From: Thetidibacter halocola
GTDB lineage: Bacteria; Pseudomonadota; Alphaproteobacteria; Rhodobacterales; Rhodobacteraceae
Length of the DNA: 64,000 nucleotides
Assembly: GCF_018224955.1 (NCBI RefSeq)
Contig: NZ_JAGTUU010000006.1
Span: 248,001 to 312,000, forward strand
Direction: 5' to 3'
Made by a program: the position numbers and the translations under genes
Part shown: positions 33,974 to 43,927 of the stretch, piece after piece
Numbering within the stretch: position 1 is the first letter of the stretch
Layout of the letters: each line of letters starts with the position of its first letter
The notes under the pieces: model-generated
What the model was told of the DNA's origin: nothing
Databases searched by the model: none
Seen by the model: only the letters and a program-made list of their open reading frames with translations

Positions 33974-34149
33974 CCTGCGTCCGCCTTTGCTTGTGCTTTG
34001 ACCTGATGTGGCGCGCAAGGGCAGGAGGCGACAGGGGGCGTCACGGGCGCTTGATCGGTGCCCGCGTCATCGCCCAAGGAAACCGCGACTCTGTAACATT
34101 TGCCCCCCGGGACGCGGCGAAAATGTTGCAGAATCCCCTGCTCAAGCGT

Positions 34150-34178
34150 TTGACATGGGTCTGGACCGCCCCTATAGA
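34150..34178 (+). promoter_or_regulatory. strong sigma-70-type promoter of rpmH operon
   Basis: TTGACA, a 17-base spacer and TATAGA: near-consensus boxes with ideal spacing, the best promoter in the window. Start of transcription would be about 55 bases before the rpmH ATG. High output is expected for a ribosomal protein operon. Confidence 0.8.
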
Positions 34179-34241
34179 CCGGGCTTCGAACGACACTGTC
34201 GGGGCGAATCCGCTGTCCCGCCATGGAATGGAGTAGCCGCG

Positions 34242-34376
34242 ATGAAACGCACCTATCAGCCGTCGAACCTGGTTCGCAAGCGCCGCCACGGGTTCCGTGC
34301 GCGCATGGCGACCAAGGGTGGCCGCAAGGTTCTGAACGCCCGCCGCGCCCGTGGCCGCAAGAGCCTGAGCGCCTGA
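34242..34376 (+). CDS. rpmH: 50S ribosomal protein L34
   Basis: A 44-residue, very basic protein with the canonical M-K-R-T-Y-Q-P-S-N start and the R-R[14 protein letters not shown] core, full family length. Component of the large ribosomal subunit. First gene of the rpmH-rnpA-yidD group, preceded by a near-consensus promoter and followed by a terminator-like hairpin before rnpA. Confidence 0.98.
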   Translation: MKRTYQPSNLVRKRRHGFRARMATKGGRKVLNARRARGRKSLSA

Positions 34377-34418
34377 TCCGTGCCGCTTCGCTGATGGCGG
34401 AGCGCTTGGAACACGCCG

Positions 34419-34454
34419 AAAAAGCCGCCCCGGAGACTCCGGAGGCGGCCTTTT
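34419..34454 (+). terminator. attenuating terminator between rpmH and rnpA
   Basis: GCCGCC-CCGG pairs with CCGG-A-GGCGGC (one bulged A) around an AGACT loop, with an A-run before and TTTT after: a textbook intrinsic terminator on the plus strand, ending five bases before the rnpA start. It would let L34 be made in large excess over RnpA. Confidence 0.7.
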
Positions 34455-34459
34455 CTGTC

Positions 34460-34798
34460 ATGCGCCTGTCCATGCTGACGAAACGCGCCGATTTCCTGCG
34501 TGCCGCAAAGGCCCGCCGCGCGCCCGCACCCGCCTTCCTGCTTCAGGCGCGCCAGCGGGCCGAGGGCGAGGCCGAAGGGATTCGCGTGGGCTTCACCTGC
34601 TCGAAGAAGGTCGGCAACGCCGTGGCGCGGAACCGCGCCAAGCGCCGCCTGCGCGAGGTCGCGCGGCTGGTCCTGCCAGAGGCGGGGCATGACGGCTGGG
34701 ATTATGTCCTGATCGGCCGCGCGGGCGACACTGCCAGCCGCGACTTTGCCGCGATGCAGGACGACCTGCGCCGTGCCCTGCGGAAGATCCACCAATGA
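34460..34798 (+). CDS. rnpA: ribonuclease P protein component
   Basis: A 112-residue basic protein that binds RNase P RNA to mature tRNA 5' ends. The RNR signature [10 protein letters not shown] lies near 59-68, preceded by [10 protein letters not shown]. The chosen ATG follows the hairpin; an in-frame ATG 66 bases upstream would place the hairpin within the coding region and has no Shine-Dalgarno site, but cannot be excluded. Its stop overlaps yidD (ATGA). Confidence 0.93.
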   Translation: MRLSMLTKRADFLRAAKARRAPAPAFLLQARQRAEGEAEGIRVGFTCSKKVGNAVARNRAKRRLREVARLVLPEAGHDGWDYVLIGRAGDTASRDFAAMQDDLRRALRKIHQ

Positions 34799-35016
34799 CC
34801 CCGCTCGCCCATATCGTGGCGCTGCCCGTACGGGCTTATCGCCTGATCTTCTCGCCCTGGGTCGGACATGGCTGCCGCTATCATCCGACCTGTTCGGCCT
34901 ATGCCCTGGAGGCGCTGGAACGGCACGGCGCCATCAAGGGCACCTGGCTTGCCGCCCGCCGCATCGCCCGCTGCCATCCCTGGGGCGGGTCGGGCATCGA
35001 CAACGTTCCCGATTGA
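34795..35016 (+). CDS. yidD: membrane protein insertion efficiency factor YidD
   Basis: A 73-residue protein with an amphipathic N-terminus and the family core C-R-Y-H-P-T-C-S-x-Y-A-L-E-A-L, ending in H-P-W-G-G-S-G-I-D. It assists insertion by YidC, encoded 2.7 kb downstream. Overlaps rnpA by four bases. Confidence 0.95.
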   Translation: MTPLAHIVALPVRAYRLIFSPWVGHGCRYHPTCSAYALEALERHGAIKGTWLAARRIARCHPWGGSGIDNVPD

Positions 35017-35032
35017 GCCTATCTGCGTGGCC

Positions 35033-35872
35033 ATGCTGGACGACGCCGACGACATCCACCCGCTTTTTTACGGGGCGCCCAAGACGACGGAGTTCAAGAA
35101 GCTCCGCAAACGCATCGTGCAGAACGTGCGCGAGGCGGTGGACCAGTATGGCATGATCGAACCCGGCGCGCGCTGGCTGGTCTGCCTGTCGGGCGGCAAG
35201 GACAGCTACACGCTTCTGGCGATCCTGCACGAGCTGAAATGGCGCGGTTTGCTGCCCGTCGACCTGCTGGCCTGCAATCTCGACCAGGGTCAGCCGGGCT
35301 TTCCGGCCACAGTCCTGCCCGCCTTCCTGGAAAAGATGGGTGTGCCGCATCGGATCGAATACCAGGACACCTATTCCATCGTCACTGAAAAGGTCCCCGC
35401 CGGCCGCACCTATTGTGCGCTGTGCTCGCGGCTGCGGCGTGGGAACCTGTATCGCATTGCCCGCGAAGAGGGCTGTTCGGCGGTGGTGCTGGGTCACCAC
35501 CGCGACGATATCCTCGAAACCTTTTTCATGAACCTGTTTCACGGCGGTCGCGTGGCCACCATGCCGCCCAAGCTGGTGAACGAAGAGGGCGATCTGTTCC
35601 TGTATCGCCCCCTCGCCCATGTGGCCGAGGCCGATTGCGAGAAATTCGCCAAGGCGATGAACTATCCCATCATTCCCTGCGACCTGTGCGGATCGCAGGA
35701 CGGGTTGCAGCGCCAACAGGTCAAGCAGATCCTCGACGGCTGGGAACGCAACAGCCCCGGCCGCCGCCAGGTGATGTTCCGCGCCCTGACCAACATCCGC
35801 CCCTCGCACATGCTGGACCCCAAGCTGTTCGATTTCGCCGGCCTTTCACTGCGACCCGAAACAGAGGATTGA
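35033..35872 (+). CDS. ttcA: tRNA 2-thiocytidine(32) synthetase TtcA
   Basis: A 279-residue PP-loop ATPase. The S-G-G-K-D-S loop is at 53-58, and the two Cys pairs that hold the iron-sulfur cluster are C128-x2-C131 and C216-x2-C219. It adds sulfur to C32 of certain tRNAs, including Arg(ICG), whose gene lies 4.7 kb upstream. Start selected at the ATG giving normal family length; it begins 17 bases after yidD. Confidence 0.93.
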   Translation: MLDDADDIHPLFYGAPKTTEFKKLRKRIVQNVREAVDQYGMIEPGARWLVCLSGGKDSYTLLAILHELKWRGLLPVDLLACNLDQGQPGFPATVLPAFLEKMGVPHRIEYQDTYSIVTEKVPAGRTYCALCSRLRRGNLYRIAREEGCSAVVLGHHRDDILETFFMNLFHGGRVATMPPKLVNEEGDLFLYRPLAHVAEADCEKFAKAMNYPIIPCDLCGSQDGLQRQQVKQILDGWERNSPGRRQVMFRALTNIRPSHMLDPKLFDFAGLSLRPETED

Positions 35873-35954
35873 GCGGAAATAGACCGGCGGCGTTAATGTC
35901 CGAGTTACCGGTTTGTTCTAGCGTCCGTTCCACGACGGATGAAAGGACACCGCG

Positions 35955-37502
35955 ATGAAAGCCTCGCTCACGGGCAGATTCGGCGATCTTCGGGATGGCT
36001 TGCGCGCCATGATCCGGGGGCCGCAGGCCTTGGCCTTTCTGCCGGCCATTGCGCTGGCGGCCTTCTGGTTGGGGGGCGAGGCGGTGCTGGCCGCGGTCTC
36101 TCTCGGTCTGCCACTGGTCTACATGCTGTTTGCCCGCGACCTGATGGTGCCCACGGCGGCGAGCCTCGCCCAGGCGCCCGGCGAACTCACCACCTCCATC
36201 GGCGCCGCCGAAATGGCGCAGCGGGCGCTCGACGACGCGGCAGAGGCCAAGCTTGCCACCGCCTGCATCATGATCGAGATCCTCGGCCTGGACGAGGTGG
36301 GCAAGCATCACGGCGACGAGGCGGCCGACAGCCTGCGCGACCTGACTCTGGCGCGGCTGCGCAACACCTTGCGGCGCGACGACATCGCCGCGCGAATCTC
36401 CGACTCGCGCTTCGTGATCGTGCTGGGGCCGTCGCTGCGGCTGGATCTCGAGGCGCTGCTGCAACTGTCGGCACGGCTGCAGACCGCAGTCGAGGAACCC
36501 GTCACGATCGAGACCGTGTCGCGCTATCTCTCGGCCAATATCGGGTTCTGCAACTCGTCCCGCCTGCGCCCTGGCGCGAGCGGCGAAAAGATGGTCGAGG
36601 CGGCGCGCATCGCGCTGGCCGAGGCCTCGCTGCACGGTCCCTCAGCCATCCGCGCCTGGTCGGAAAACATGCATGCCGCGCATGACGCCCACAAGATGCT
36701 GCTGGCCGAGGTCAAGCGCGCGTTGAACAATGGCCAGATCCAGCCCTGGTTCCAGCCGCAGGTCTGCACCTCGACCGGCGCGATCAGCGGCGTCGAGGCG
36801 CTGGCGCGCTGGATCCATCCCGAACGCGGGTTGGTCTCGCCCGCGCAATTCCTGCGCAGCCTCGAAGAGGCCGGCCAGATGAGCCGCCTGGGCGAGGTGA
36901 TCCTGCAACATAGCCTGACCGCGCTGCGCAGCTGGGACCACGCCGGCCTCGAGGTTCCGCGCGTCAGCGTCAACTTCTCGTCCTCCGAATTGCAGGACCC
37001 GCACCTGGTCGAGCGCATCCGCTGGGAACTCGACCGCTTCGGCCTCAGCGCCTGCCGCCTGGGCGTCGAGGTTCTGGAAACCGTGATCGCGAAATCGCCG
37101 GACGGCATCGTAGCCCGCAACATCGAGGAACTGGGCAAGCTGGGTTGCCATATCGACCTCGACGATTTCGGCACCGGCCATTCCTCGATCACCTCGCTGC
37201 GCCGCTTTCCCGTCAACCGGATCAAGATCGACCGCAGCTTTGTCACCCGCATCGACCGGGACGAGGATCAACGTCGCATGATGGCCGCCGTGCTGGGAAT
37301 GGCCGATCGCCTGGGCCTCGGGACGCTGGCCGAAGGGGTGGAAACGGTCGGCGAGCATGCCTTGCTGGCACAACTCGGCTGCGATCATGTCCAGGGCTTC
37401 GGCATCGCACGCCCGATGCCCGCGGACCAGATGGTCGACTGGGCGCGCAGCCACGCCGAGAAGATCGCCGACGCGCAACGCCTCGGTCGCAGCGCCGGCT
37501 GA
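35955..37502 (+). CDS. EAL-domain c-di-GMP phosphodiesterase with degenerate GGDEF
   Basis: A 515-residue protein: two N-terminal hydrophobic helices (about 26-62), a GGDEF-fold domain (90-235) whose active-site loop reads S-D-S-R-F (149-153) in place of GGDEF, and an EAL domain (255-500) with E281-A-L, V-N-F-S-S-S-E, D-D-F-G-T-G-H-S-S and K-I-D-R-S-F-V intact. It should hydrolyse c-di-GMP, with the dead GGDEF as a regulatory module. An adhesin secretion locus elsewhere in the window could be a downstream target of c-di-GMP. A GAAAGGA site precedes the start. Confidence 0.9.
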   Translation: MKASLTGRFGDLRDGLRAMIRGPQALAFLPAIALAAFWLGGEAVLAAVSLGLPLVYMLFARDLMVPTAASLAQAPGELTTSIGAAEMAQRALDDAAEAKLATACIMIEILGLDEVGKHHGDEAADSLRDLTLARLRNTLRRDDIAARISDSRFVIVLGPSLRLDLEALLQLSARLQTAVEEPVTIETVSRYLSANIGFCNSSRLRPGASGEKMVEAARIALAEASLHGPSAIRAWSENMHAAHDAHKMLLAEVKRALNNGQIQPWFQPQVCTSTGAISGVEALARWIHPERGLVSPAQFLRSLEEAGQMSRLGEVILQHSLTALRSWDHAGLEVPRVSVNFSSSELQDPHLVERIRWELDRFGLSACRLGVEVLETVIAKSPDGIVARNIEELGKLGCHIDLDDFGTGHSSITSLRRFPVNRIKIDRSFVTRIDRDEDQRRMMAAVLGMADRLGLGTLAEGVETVGEHALLAQLGCDHVQGFGIARPMPADQMVDWARSHAEKIADAQRLGRSAG

Positions 37503-37760
37503 CCTGCTACTCGGCCACTCCGACTCCCGCGACGCGATGCCTCGGCCATCGGCGACGCCCGTTCCACGCTCTGCATGAGCCGCGTCCACGCCCGGCGGTG
37601 ACGCGTCGGTTCCCCTCCGGACAAGCGCCACGACACCCGATTCCGGACAAACCGTGCCTTGCTGCGGCTCCAGCGGCAGATGTGAACGGGAATCCGCTTG
37701 ACCTTTGAGGCGTGGGGCGGTTGAACCCTGCCGGAGTCGACGAAGGGAAATGGCGGTCCA

Positions 37761-39629
37761 ATGGACGATCAGAACAAGAACCTGCTCCTCGCAACGGCGC
37801 TCAGCTTCGCCGTCATCCTGACGTGGTTCGTGCTGTTCCCGCCACCGGAACCCCCGGTGGATCAGCCCGTAGCAGCAACCGAACAGACAGCCCCCGCCCC
37901 ATCGGTCGCCAACGCACCCAGCGCCGCGCCCGGCACGACGCCCGCGGTCGAACAGGCTGCGCAGGAAACCGCGAATGCGCCGCGCCTTCCCATCGACACG
38001 GCCCGGATCACGGGCACGATCTCCTTGAGGGGCGGCCGGATCGACGATCTGCGGCTCAAGGACTACCGGGTTTCGATCGAACCGGACGCCGACATCGTGC
38101 AGGTCCTGAACCCCGTCGGAGCGACGTCCCCTTATTACGCCCTTTATGGCTGGGCCCCAGGCGCCGGCCTCGCGGTCGAGGACGTGCCGGGCGCCAATAC
38201 CGACTGGACGCTGGAAACCGGCACGACGCTGACCACCGAGGCGCCGGTGACCCTGCGCTGGGACAGCCCTTCGGGGCTGGTGTTCCGCCGCACCGTGGCG
38301 ATCGACGAGGATTTCATGTTTACCGTCACCCAGACGGTCGAGAACCCCGGCGAAGGCACCGTCTCGCTGGCGCCCTACGGCATCATCGCCCGCCATGGCG
38401 AGCCCGCGAACCTGAAGAACTTCTTCATCCTGCACGAGGGCGTCATCGGCATGGCAGATGGCATTCTCGCTCAGCACAAGTATGACGACATGACCGATTT
38501 CGACGTCGTGCCCGCCGAAGGCGCGCGGGCCGAGGTCACGCAGGTCACCGAAAACGGCTGGATCGGCTTCACCGACCATTACTGGATGACCACGCTGATC
38601 CCCCAGTCCGGCAGCCCGTTCAAGCAGACCGCGAAATACGACGAGGCACGCAACATCTACCAGACCGAGGCCGTCCTGCCGACGATGCAGGTCGCGCCCG
38701 GCCAGACGCAGACCGTCACGACACAGCTTTTTGCCGGGGCCAAGGAGTGGGAGACGATCCGCGCCTACCAGAAGAACGGCATCGACCGGTTCCTGGACGC
38801 GATCGACTGGGGCTGGTTCTTCTTCCTGACCAAGCCGATCTTCGCCGTGTTGCATTATTTGAACCAGTGGATCGGCAACATGGGCGTCGCGATCATCCTG
38901 CTGACCCTACTGATCAAGGCAGTCCTCTTCCCGCTGGCCTACAAGTCCTACGTCTCTATGGCGAAGATGAAGGAACTGCAGCCCGAAATGGAAAAAATCA
39001 AGGAGCGCACCGGCGACGATCGTCAGAAGCTCCAGCAAGAGATGATGGCTCTGTACAAGAAGGAAAAGGTCAACCCGGCCTCGGGCTGTCTGCCGATCCT
39101 GCTCCAGATCCCGATCTTCTTCAGCCTGTACAAGGTGATCTTCGTCACGCTGGAACTGCGGCAGGCCGACTTCTTTGGCCCGTTCCGCGACCTCAGCGCT
39201 CCGGACCCGACCTCGCTCCTGAACCTGTTCGGCCTGCTGCCCTTCAACGGGCCAGAGCCGGGCTCCATCATGGCGCTGGTCTTCATCGGCATCCTGCCGC
39301 TGCTGCTGGGCATCTCGATGTGGCTTCAGCAAAAGCTGAACCCGGCGCCCACCGACCCGACGCAGCAGATGATCTTTGCCTGGATGCCGTGGGTGTTCAT
39401 GTTCATGTTGGGCGGCTTTGCCAGCGGCCTGGTGGTCTACTGGATCGCAAACAACACGATCACCTTCACCCAGCAATACATCATCATGCGCAGCCATGGT
39501 CACAAGCCGGACGTGTTCGGTAACATCAAGAAAAGTATTGCCCGCAAGAAGGCCGGGGCCTCGGCGAACCAGGATGCCAAGCCCAAGGATGGCAAGCCCA
39601 GGGACGCCAAGCCAAAGAGCGGAAAATGA
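37761..39629 (+). CDS. yidC: membrane protein insertase YidC
   Basis: A 622-residue insertase. N-terminal TM helix (about 7-25), a proline/alanine-rich linker, the large periplasmic beta domain (about 70-345) and five C-terminal TM helices including the hydrophilic groove region. The extended basic C-terminus (about 585-622), rich in K, D and P, can bind ribosomes. Acts alone or with SecY, which is also encoded in this window. The 258-base gap upstream, with a possible TTGACC -35 element but no clear -10, shows nothing else. Stop overlaps the MOSC gene. Confidence 0.96.
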   Translation: MDDQNKNLLLATALSFAVILTWFVLFPPPEPPVDQPVAATEQTAPAPSVANAPSAAPGTTPAVEQAAQETANAPRLPIDTARITGTISLRGGRIDDLRLKDYRVSIEPDADIVQVLNPVGATSPYYALYGWAPGAGLAVEDVPGANTDWTLETGTTLTTEAPVTLRWDSPSGLVFRRTVAIDEDFMFTVTQTVENPGEGTVSLAPYGIIARHGEPANLKNFFILHEGVIGMADGILAQHKYDDMTDFDVVPAEGARAEVTQVTENGWIGFTDHYWMTTLIPQSGSPFKQTAKYDEARNIYQTEAVLPTMQVAPGQTQTVTTQLFAGAKEWETIRAYQKNGIDRFLDAIDWGWFFFLTKPIFAVLHYLNQWIGNMGVAIILLTLLIKAVLFPLAYKSYVSMAKMKELQPEMEKIKERTGDDRQKLQQEMMALYKKEKVNPASGCLPILLQIPIFFSLYKVIFVTLELRQADFFGPFRDLSAPDPTSLLNLFGLLPFNGPEPGSIMALVFIGILPLLLGISMWLQQKLNPAPTDPTQQMIFAWMPWVFMFMLGGFASGLVVYWIANNTITFTQQYIIMRSHGHKPDVFGNIKKSIARKKAGASANQDAKPKDGKPRDAKPKSGK

Positions 39630-40369
39630 CCGGCCGGCTGACGGCGATATGGCGTCACCCGATCAAGAGCCACGGACGCGAGTCCGTGGCTTCTGCCCTT
39701 CTTGAGGCCGGGTCCGCCCTGCCTTGGGACCGGGTCTGGGCGGTCGCCCATGCCGAATCGGATGCTGATGGCCGCGCCTGGGCGCCCTGCACGCAGTTCT
39801 CGCGCGGGTCCAAGGCGCCCGGCCTCGCGGCGATCGAGGCGCGGCTGGACGCGGAAACCGGGCGCGTCACACTGACCCATCCCGAGCGTGAACCGCTGGA
39901 ATTCGATCCCGATACCGAAGGTGACCGGCTGATTGACTGGGCCGGCAGCTTTGTCCCCGAGAACCGCGCGCCCTCGGCGCGGGTGGTGCGGGCGCAGGGC
40001 CCGGCCTTTACCGACAGCGATTTCGCCTCGGTCACGCTGTGCAACCATGCCTCGCACCGCGCCGTGGAACAGAAGGCCGGCGTGCCCCTGTCGATCCACC
40101 GCTGGCGCGGCAACCTCTGGATCGACGGCCTCGCCCCCTGGGAAGAGTTCGACTGGATCGACCGCGACATCCGGATCGGCGGCGCGGTCCTGCGGGTGCG
40201 CGAACGCACCGACCGCTGCCTTGCCACGCAGAACAACCCCGAAACCGGCCGCCGCGACGTGCCGGTCCTGGCCGTTCTCGACACCTGGGACCACCGGGAT
40301 TTCTCGGTCCGGGCCGAGGTGATCGAAGGCGGCCCCATCGCAATCGGAGACGAGGTGCGCCGCGCATGA
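39626..40369 (+). CDS. MOSC-domain protein
   Basis: A 247-residue protein with an N-terminal beta-barrel and a C-terminal MOSC domain. The conserved Cys near 199 (T-D-R-C-L-A-T) is present; in this family it carries sulfur or coordinates molybdenum cofactor. Possible roles are reductase of N-hydroxylated compounds or sulfur delivery. It overlaps yidC at its start and engB at its end by four bases each, in the conserved yidC-MOSC-engB order of this bacterial group. Confidence 0.85.
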   Translation: MTGRLTAIWRHPIKSHGRESVASALLEAGSALPWDRVWAVAHAESDADGRAWAPCTQFSRGSKAPGLAAIEARLDAETGRVTLTHPEREPLEFDPDTEGDRLIDWAGSFVPENRAPSARVVRAQGPAFTDSDFASVTLCNHASHRAVEQKAGVPLSIHRWRGNLWIDGLAPWEEFDWIDRDIRIGGAVLRVRERTDRCLATQNNPETGRRDVPVLAVLDTWDHRDFSVRAEVIEGGPIAIGDEVRRA

Positions 40370-41019
40370 ACACCCTGCCCTTTCCCATCACCGAGACCCC
40401 AGACGAAGCCATCGCCGAGGCCGCACGCAAGCTGTTTGTCGGCGAGGTCGAGTTCCTCAAGGGCGTCGTCGCCATGGACGGGCTGCCGCCCGATGACCGG
40501 GTCGAGGTCTGCTTTGCGGGGCGGTCGAACGTCGGCAAGTCGAGCCTGATCAACGCGCTGACGGGCCGCAAGGGGCTGGCGCGCGCGTCTAACACGCCGG
40601 GCCGCACGCAGGAGATCAACTATTTTACGCTGGCCGACAGCCATTTCCTGGTGGACCTGCCGGGTTATGGCTTTGCCAACGCGCCGCTGGCCAAGGTGAA
40701 GGAATGGCAGGCGCTGCTGAAGCAATACCTGGCCGGGCGCGTCGGCCTGCGTCGGGCCTTCGTGCTGATCGACTTCCGCCACGGGGTCAAGGCGGTGGAC
40801 GAAGAGATCATGTCGCTGCTCGACGGCTCTGCCGTGACCTTTCAGTGCGTCCTGACAAAGGCGGACAAGGTCAAGGCCGCCGACCGCGACCGCGTGCTGG
40901 CCCAGGTGCGCGAGAAGCTGGCCAAGCACCCCGCCGCCTTCCCCGAGATCGTGACCACCAGCAGCGAGACGGGTGACGGCATTCCGACGCTGCGCGCCAT
41001 CATTGCAGGTCTGGCATAA
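40366..41019 (+). CDS. engB: ribosome biogenesis GTPase EngB (YihA/YsxC)
   Basis: A 217-residue GTPase. G1 G-R-S-N-V-G-K-S-S (about 52-60), T-P-G-R-T (G2 region), D-L-P-G-Y-G (G3) and T-K-A-D-K (G4) are all intact. Needed for late assembly of the large subunit. The start overlaps the MOSC stop; 46 bases separate it from argB. Confidence 0.95.
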   Translation: MNTLPFPITETPDEAIAEAARKLFVGEVEFLKGVVAMDGLPPDDRVEVCFAGRSNVGKSSLINALTGRKGLARASNTPGRTQEINYFTLADSHFLVDLPGYGFANAPLAKVKEWQALLKQYLAGRVGLRRAFVLIDFRHGVKAVDEEIMSLLDGSAVTFQCVLTKADKVKAADRDRVLAQVREKLAKHPAAFPEIVTTSSETGDGIPTLRAIIAGLA

Positions 41020-41065
41020 CCGCGCCGGCCGGGGCAGACTGCCCGAGGCCACTGAAGGAATGACG

Positions 41066-41950
41066 ATGAGAAAGCAGAAAATGGACAGAGACTGGATCGC
41101 CACCGCCCGGACCCTCTCCGAGGCGTTGCCCTATCTGCAACGCTATACCGGCGCCATCGTCGTGGTGAAATTCGGCGGCAACGCCATGGGCGACGAGGAC
41201 GCGATGGCCGAATTCGCCCGCGACATCGTGCTGATGCGGCAGGTCGGCGTGAACCCGGTCGTGGTGCATGGCGGCGGGCCGATGATCAACGACCTGCTCA
41301 AGCGTCTTGGCATCCAGTCGGAATTCGTGCGCGGCAAGCGTGTGACCGACAAGGCCACGGTCGAGGTGGTCGAGATGGTGCTGACCGGTCTCGTGAACAA
41401 GCGCATCGTGCAGGCGATCATGGATGAGGGCGGCCGCGCCGTGGGCCTGTCGGGCAAGGACGACGACATGATGGTGTGCGAGCCCGACGACCCGGAACTG
41501 GGCTTTGTCGGCAAGCCGGTCGAGATGAACGTGCAGGTGCTGCGCGACCTGTTCAAGGCGGGCATCATCCCGGTCGTGGCGCCTGTCGCGACGGGCATGA
41601 ACGCCAACGAGACGTTCAACGTGAACGGCGACACCGCCGCCGGCGCCATTGCCGGCGCGCTGAAGGCCGACCGCCTGCTGCTGCTGACCGACGTGGCGGG
41701 TGTCAAGAATGCCGAAGGCGAGGTCGTCACCGAACTGACCCCCGAGGATGTGCGCCAGATGACCGCCGACGGCGTGATTGCGGGCGGCATGATCCCCAAG
41801 ACCGAAACCGCGCTGAAGGCGATCGAGCAGGGCGTGCGCGCCGTGGTCATTGTGGATGGGCGCGTGCCGAATGCCTGCCTGCTGGAATTGTTCACCGAAC
41901 ATGGCTCGGGCTCGATGATCCGCTCGCCGAACCGCCCGCCGCGGGGATGA
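41066..41950 (+). CDS. argB: acetylglutamate kinase
   Basis: A 294-residue amino-acid kinase for the second step of arginine synthesis. V-V-V-K-F-G-G-N-A near 33-41 binds ATP phosphates; V-V-H-G-G-G-P near 68-74 and the N-V-N-G-D-T-A-A-G motif bind substrate. Length and N-terminal helix suggest the arginine-inhibited hexameric form. Of two nearby ATG codons, the second is chosen because GAAGGA lies six bases before it. Overlaps the next gene (ATGA). Confidence 0.95.
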   Translation: MRKQKMDRDWIATARTLSEALPYLQRYTGAIVVVKFGGNAMGDEDAMAEFARDIVLMRQVGVNPVVVHGGGPMINDLLKRLGIQSEFVRGKRVTDKATVEVVEMVLTGLVNKRIVQAIMDEGGRAVGLSGKDDDMMVCEPDDPELGFVGKPVEMNVQVLRDLFKAGIIPVVAPVATGMNANETFNVNGDTAAGAIAGALKADRLLLLTDVAGVKNAEGEVVTELTPEDVRQMTADGVIAGGMIPKTETALKAIEQGVRAVVIVDGRVPNACLLELFTEHGSGSMIRSPNRPPRG

Positions 41951-42600
41951 CCCTCGCGCCGCTGTCGCGTGAGGCCGCCGCCTGCGCACTGTCCGTGCGG
42001 GGCGCCTTCCACCCCACAGCGGAGGACGGCGCGCCTGACGGCACGGGCACCCTGATCCTGCTTGGCCCGGACGAGCCGGATTTCTGGCCGGTGTTCGCAG
42101 CCTCGCCGGAATACGGCGATGGCGCGCCGGATCCGCTCGACCGGTGGTCGAAACGGGTCATCGGAATTCTGGCCGCGCGATGGGGCGGGATGGCGGTCTT
42201 TCCCTCGGATGGACCGCCCTGGCCGCCCTTCATCGGATGGGCGTTACGTTCTGGCCGCGCGTGGGTTGCGCCCGTGGGCCTGCTGGTGCACGAGGCGGCG
42301 GGCCTGTTCGCCAGCTATCGCGGCGCCGTGGTGCTGCCCGACAGGCTGGACCTGCCCGCCGCCCCCGCCATGCCCTGCGATACCTGCGCAGCCAAGCCCT
42401 GCGAAACCGCCTGCCCTGTCGGGGCGATGGCACCCGGGCAGGCCTATGACGTCGCGACGTGCAAGGCGCATGTGACCTCGGAAGCCGGGCGGGAGTGCCG
42501 CCAGGGCTGCCTCGTTCGGCGCGCCTGCCCGGTATCCCGCGCGTTCGGACGGCTGCCGGAACAATCCGCTTTCCACATGCGCGCCTTTCTCGGAGACTAG
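41947..42600 (+). CDS. ferredoxin-like iron-sulfur protein
   Basis: A 217-residue cytosolic protein. The C-terminal third holds nine cysteines in patterns such as C-D-T-C-x4-C-x3-C-P-V and, later, C-R-Q-G-C with R-A-C-P-V, consistent with one or two 4Fe-4S clusters. The N-terminal part shows no recognised domain but is rich in Trp and Pro. It resembles the ferredoxin-like half of epoxyqueuosine-reductase-type proteins in layout, without the cobalamin domain. Function unknown; the overlap with argB is probably conserved gene packing, not shared function. Confidence 0.65.
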   Translation: MTLAPLSREAAACALSVRGAFHPTAEDGAPDGTGTLILLGPDEPDFWPVFAASPEYGDGAPDPLDRWSKRVIGILAARWGGMAVFPSDGPPWPPFIGWALRSGRAWVAPVGLLVHEAAGLFASYRGAVVLPDRLDLPAAPAMPCDTCAAKPCETACPVGAMAPGQAYDVATCKAHVTSEAGRECRQGCLVRRACPVSRAFGRLPEQSAFHMRAFLGD

Positions 42601-42603
42601 GCC

Positions 42604-43083
42604 ATGCCCACGCTGATCCTGATGCGCCACGCCAAGTCGGACTGGAGCTTTGCCGAGCCGGATCACGAGCGTCCGCTGAACGCCCGCGGGATCGCGAATG
42701 CGCGCGCGATGGGCGACTGGCTGCGCGCACAGGGGCTGGCGCCCGACATGGCGCAGGTGTCGACCGCGCGGCGCACGCGTGAAACCTTTGGCCTGCTGGG
42801 GCTGGACACGGCGGCACAGTTCTTGCCAACGCTCTATCACGCAGAACCGGAGATCATGCTGGATTGCCTGCGCGAGGCCGATGGAGAGACCGTGCTGATG
42901 GTCGGACACAATCCAGGCATCACCGAATTCGCACACATGCTGCTGGCCGAACCGCCAGCGCATGAGCGCTGGGACGCCCTGCCGACCTGCGCCACGCTGG
43001 TCGCGGCCTTTGACACCCCGTGGAACGAAACAACGCCCGGCACGGGCCGGGCGCTGCATTTCGTCGTGCCGAAAGAGCTTTAA
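42604..43083 (+). CDS. SixA-like histidine phosphatase
   Basis: A 159-residue member of the histidine-phosphatase superfamily. The R-H-A motif at 8-10 carries the catalytic His9, and the second catalytic His is in V-G-H-N-P-G (about 101-106). Small SixA proteins remove phosphate from phosphohistidine, for instance on phosphotransferase or signalling proteins; the target here is unknown. It follows the ferredoxin gene by three bases and is the last of the plus-strand run. Confidence 0.85.
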   Translation: MPTLILMRHAKSDWSFAEPDHERPLNARGIANARAMGDWLRAQGLAPDMAQVSTARRTRETFGLLGLDTAAQFLPTLYHAEPEIMLDCLREADGETVLMVGHNPGITEFAHMLLAEPPAHERWDALPTCATLVAAFDTPWNETTPGTGRALHFVVPKEL

Positions 43084-43115
43084 CGCGGGCGGCTGCCCCC
43101 CGCGCGCCGCCGCCC

Positions 43116-43880
43116 TCAGTGACCGAGGATCTGGCTCAGGAACAGCTTGGTCCGCTCGTTCTGCGGGTTGTTGAAGAATTCCTTGGGCTCGTTCTGTTCG
43201 ACGATCTGGCCCTGGTCCATGAAGATCACACGGTTCGCAACCGCCTGGGCAAAGCCCATCTCGTGCGTCACGCAGAGCATGGTCATACCCTCTTCGGCCA
43301 GTTCGACCATCGTATCCAGCACTTCCTTGATCATCTCGGGGTCGAGCGCCGAGGTCGGTTCGTCGAACAGCATGATCCGGGGCCGCATGCAGAGCGAGCG
43401 CGCGATGGCCACCCGCTGCTGCTGGCCGCCGGACAACTGGCCGGGATACTTGTTGGCCTGTTCCGGGATCTTGACCTTGGTCAGAAAGTGCATCGCCGTT
43501 TCTTCGGCTTCGCGCTTGGGGACCTTGCGGACCCAGATCGGTGCCAGTGTGCAATTTTCCAGGATGGTCAGGTGCGGGAACAGGTTGAAGTGCTGGAACA
43601 CCATCCCGACCTCGGAGCGGATCTTGTCGATGTTCTTGATGTCCGAGGACAGCACCGTCCCGTCCACCTCGATCCGCCCCTTCTGGTGCTCTTCCAGCGC
43701 GTTGATGCAGCGGATCAGCGTCGATTTCCCAGAGCCGGACGGCCCGGCGATGACGATCCGCTCTCCGCGATTGACCGTAAGGTCGATGTCACGCAGGACG
43801 TGGAAGGTGCCATACCACTTGTTCATCTTCTCGATGGTGATGGCTATCTCGTTCGAGACTTTCATTGCGGCTTCGGCCAT
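43116..43880 (-). CDS. aapP: general L-amino acid ABC transporter, ATPase
   Basis: A 254-residue ATPase of the polar amino-acid family. Walker [10 protein letters not shown] at 46-54, signature L-S-G-G-Q at 149-153 and Walker B I-M-L-F-D-E near 169-174. It drives import by the AapQ/AapM permeases. The ATG is preceded by AGGAGT at good spacing, which rules out the longer open frame upstream. Last gene of the aapJQMP operon. Confidence 0.93.
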   Translation of the reverse strand: MAEAAMKVSNEIAITIEKMNKWYGTFHVLRDIDLTVNRGERIVIAGPSGSGKSTLIRCINALEEHQKGRIEVDGTVLSSDIKNIDKIRSEVGMVFQHFNLFPHLTILENCTLAPIWVRKVPKREAEETAMHFLTKVKIPEQANKYPGQLSGGQQQRVAIARSLCMRPRIMLFDEPTSALDPEMIKEVLDTMVELAEEGMTMLCVTHEMGFAQAVANRVIFMDQGQIVEQNEPKEFFNNPQNERTKLFLSQILGH

Positions 43881-43927
43881 TGTGGCGACTCCTGATTCTT
43901 GCGCTATCGCTTCGCTGCTCAGCGCGT

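Noticed and set aside
36642-38855. 737-codon minus-strand open frame
   Set aside because: Shadow of the EAL gene and yidC; no domain match.
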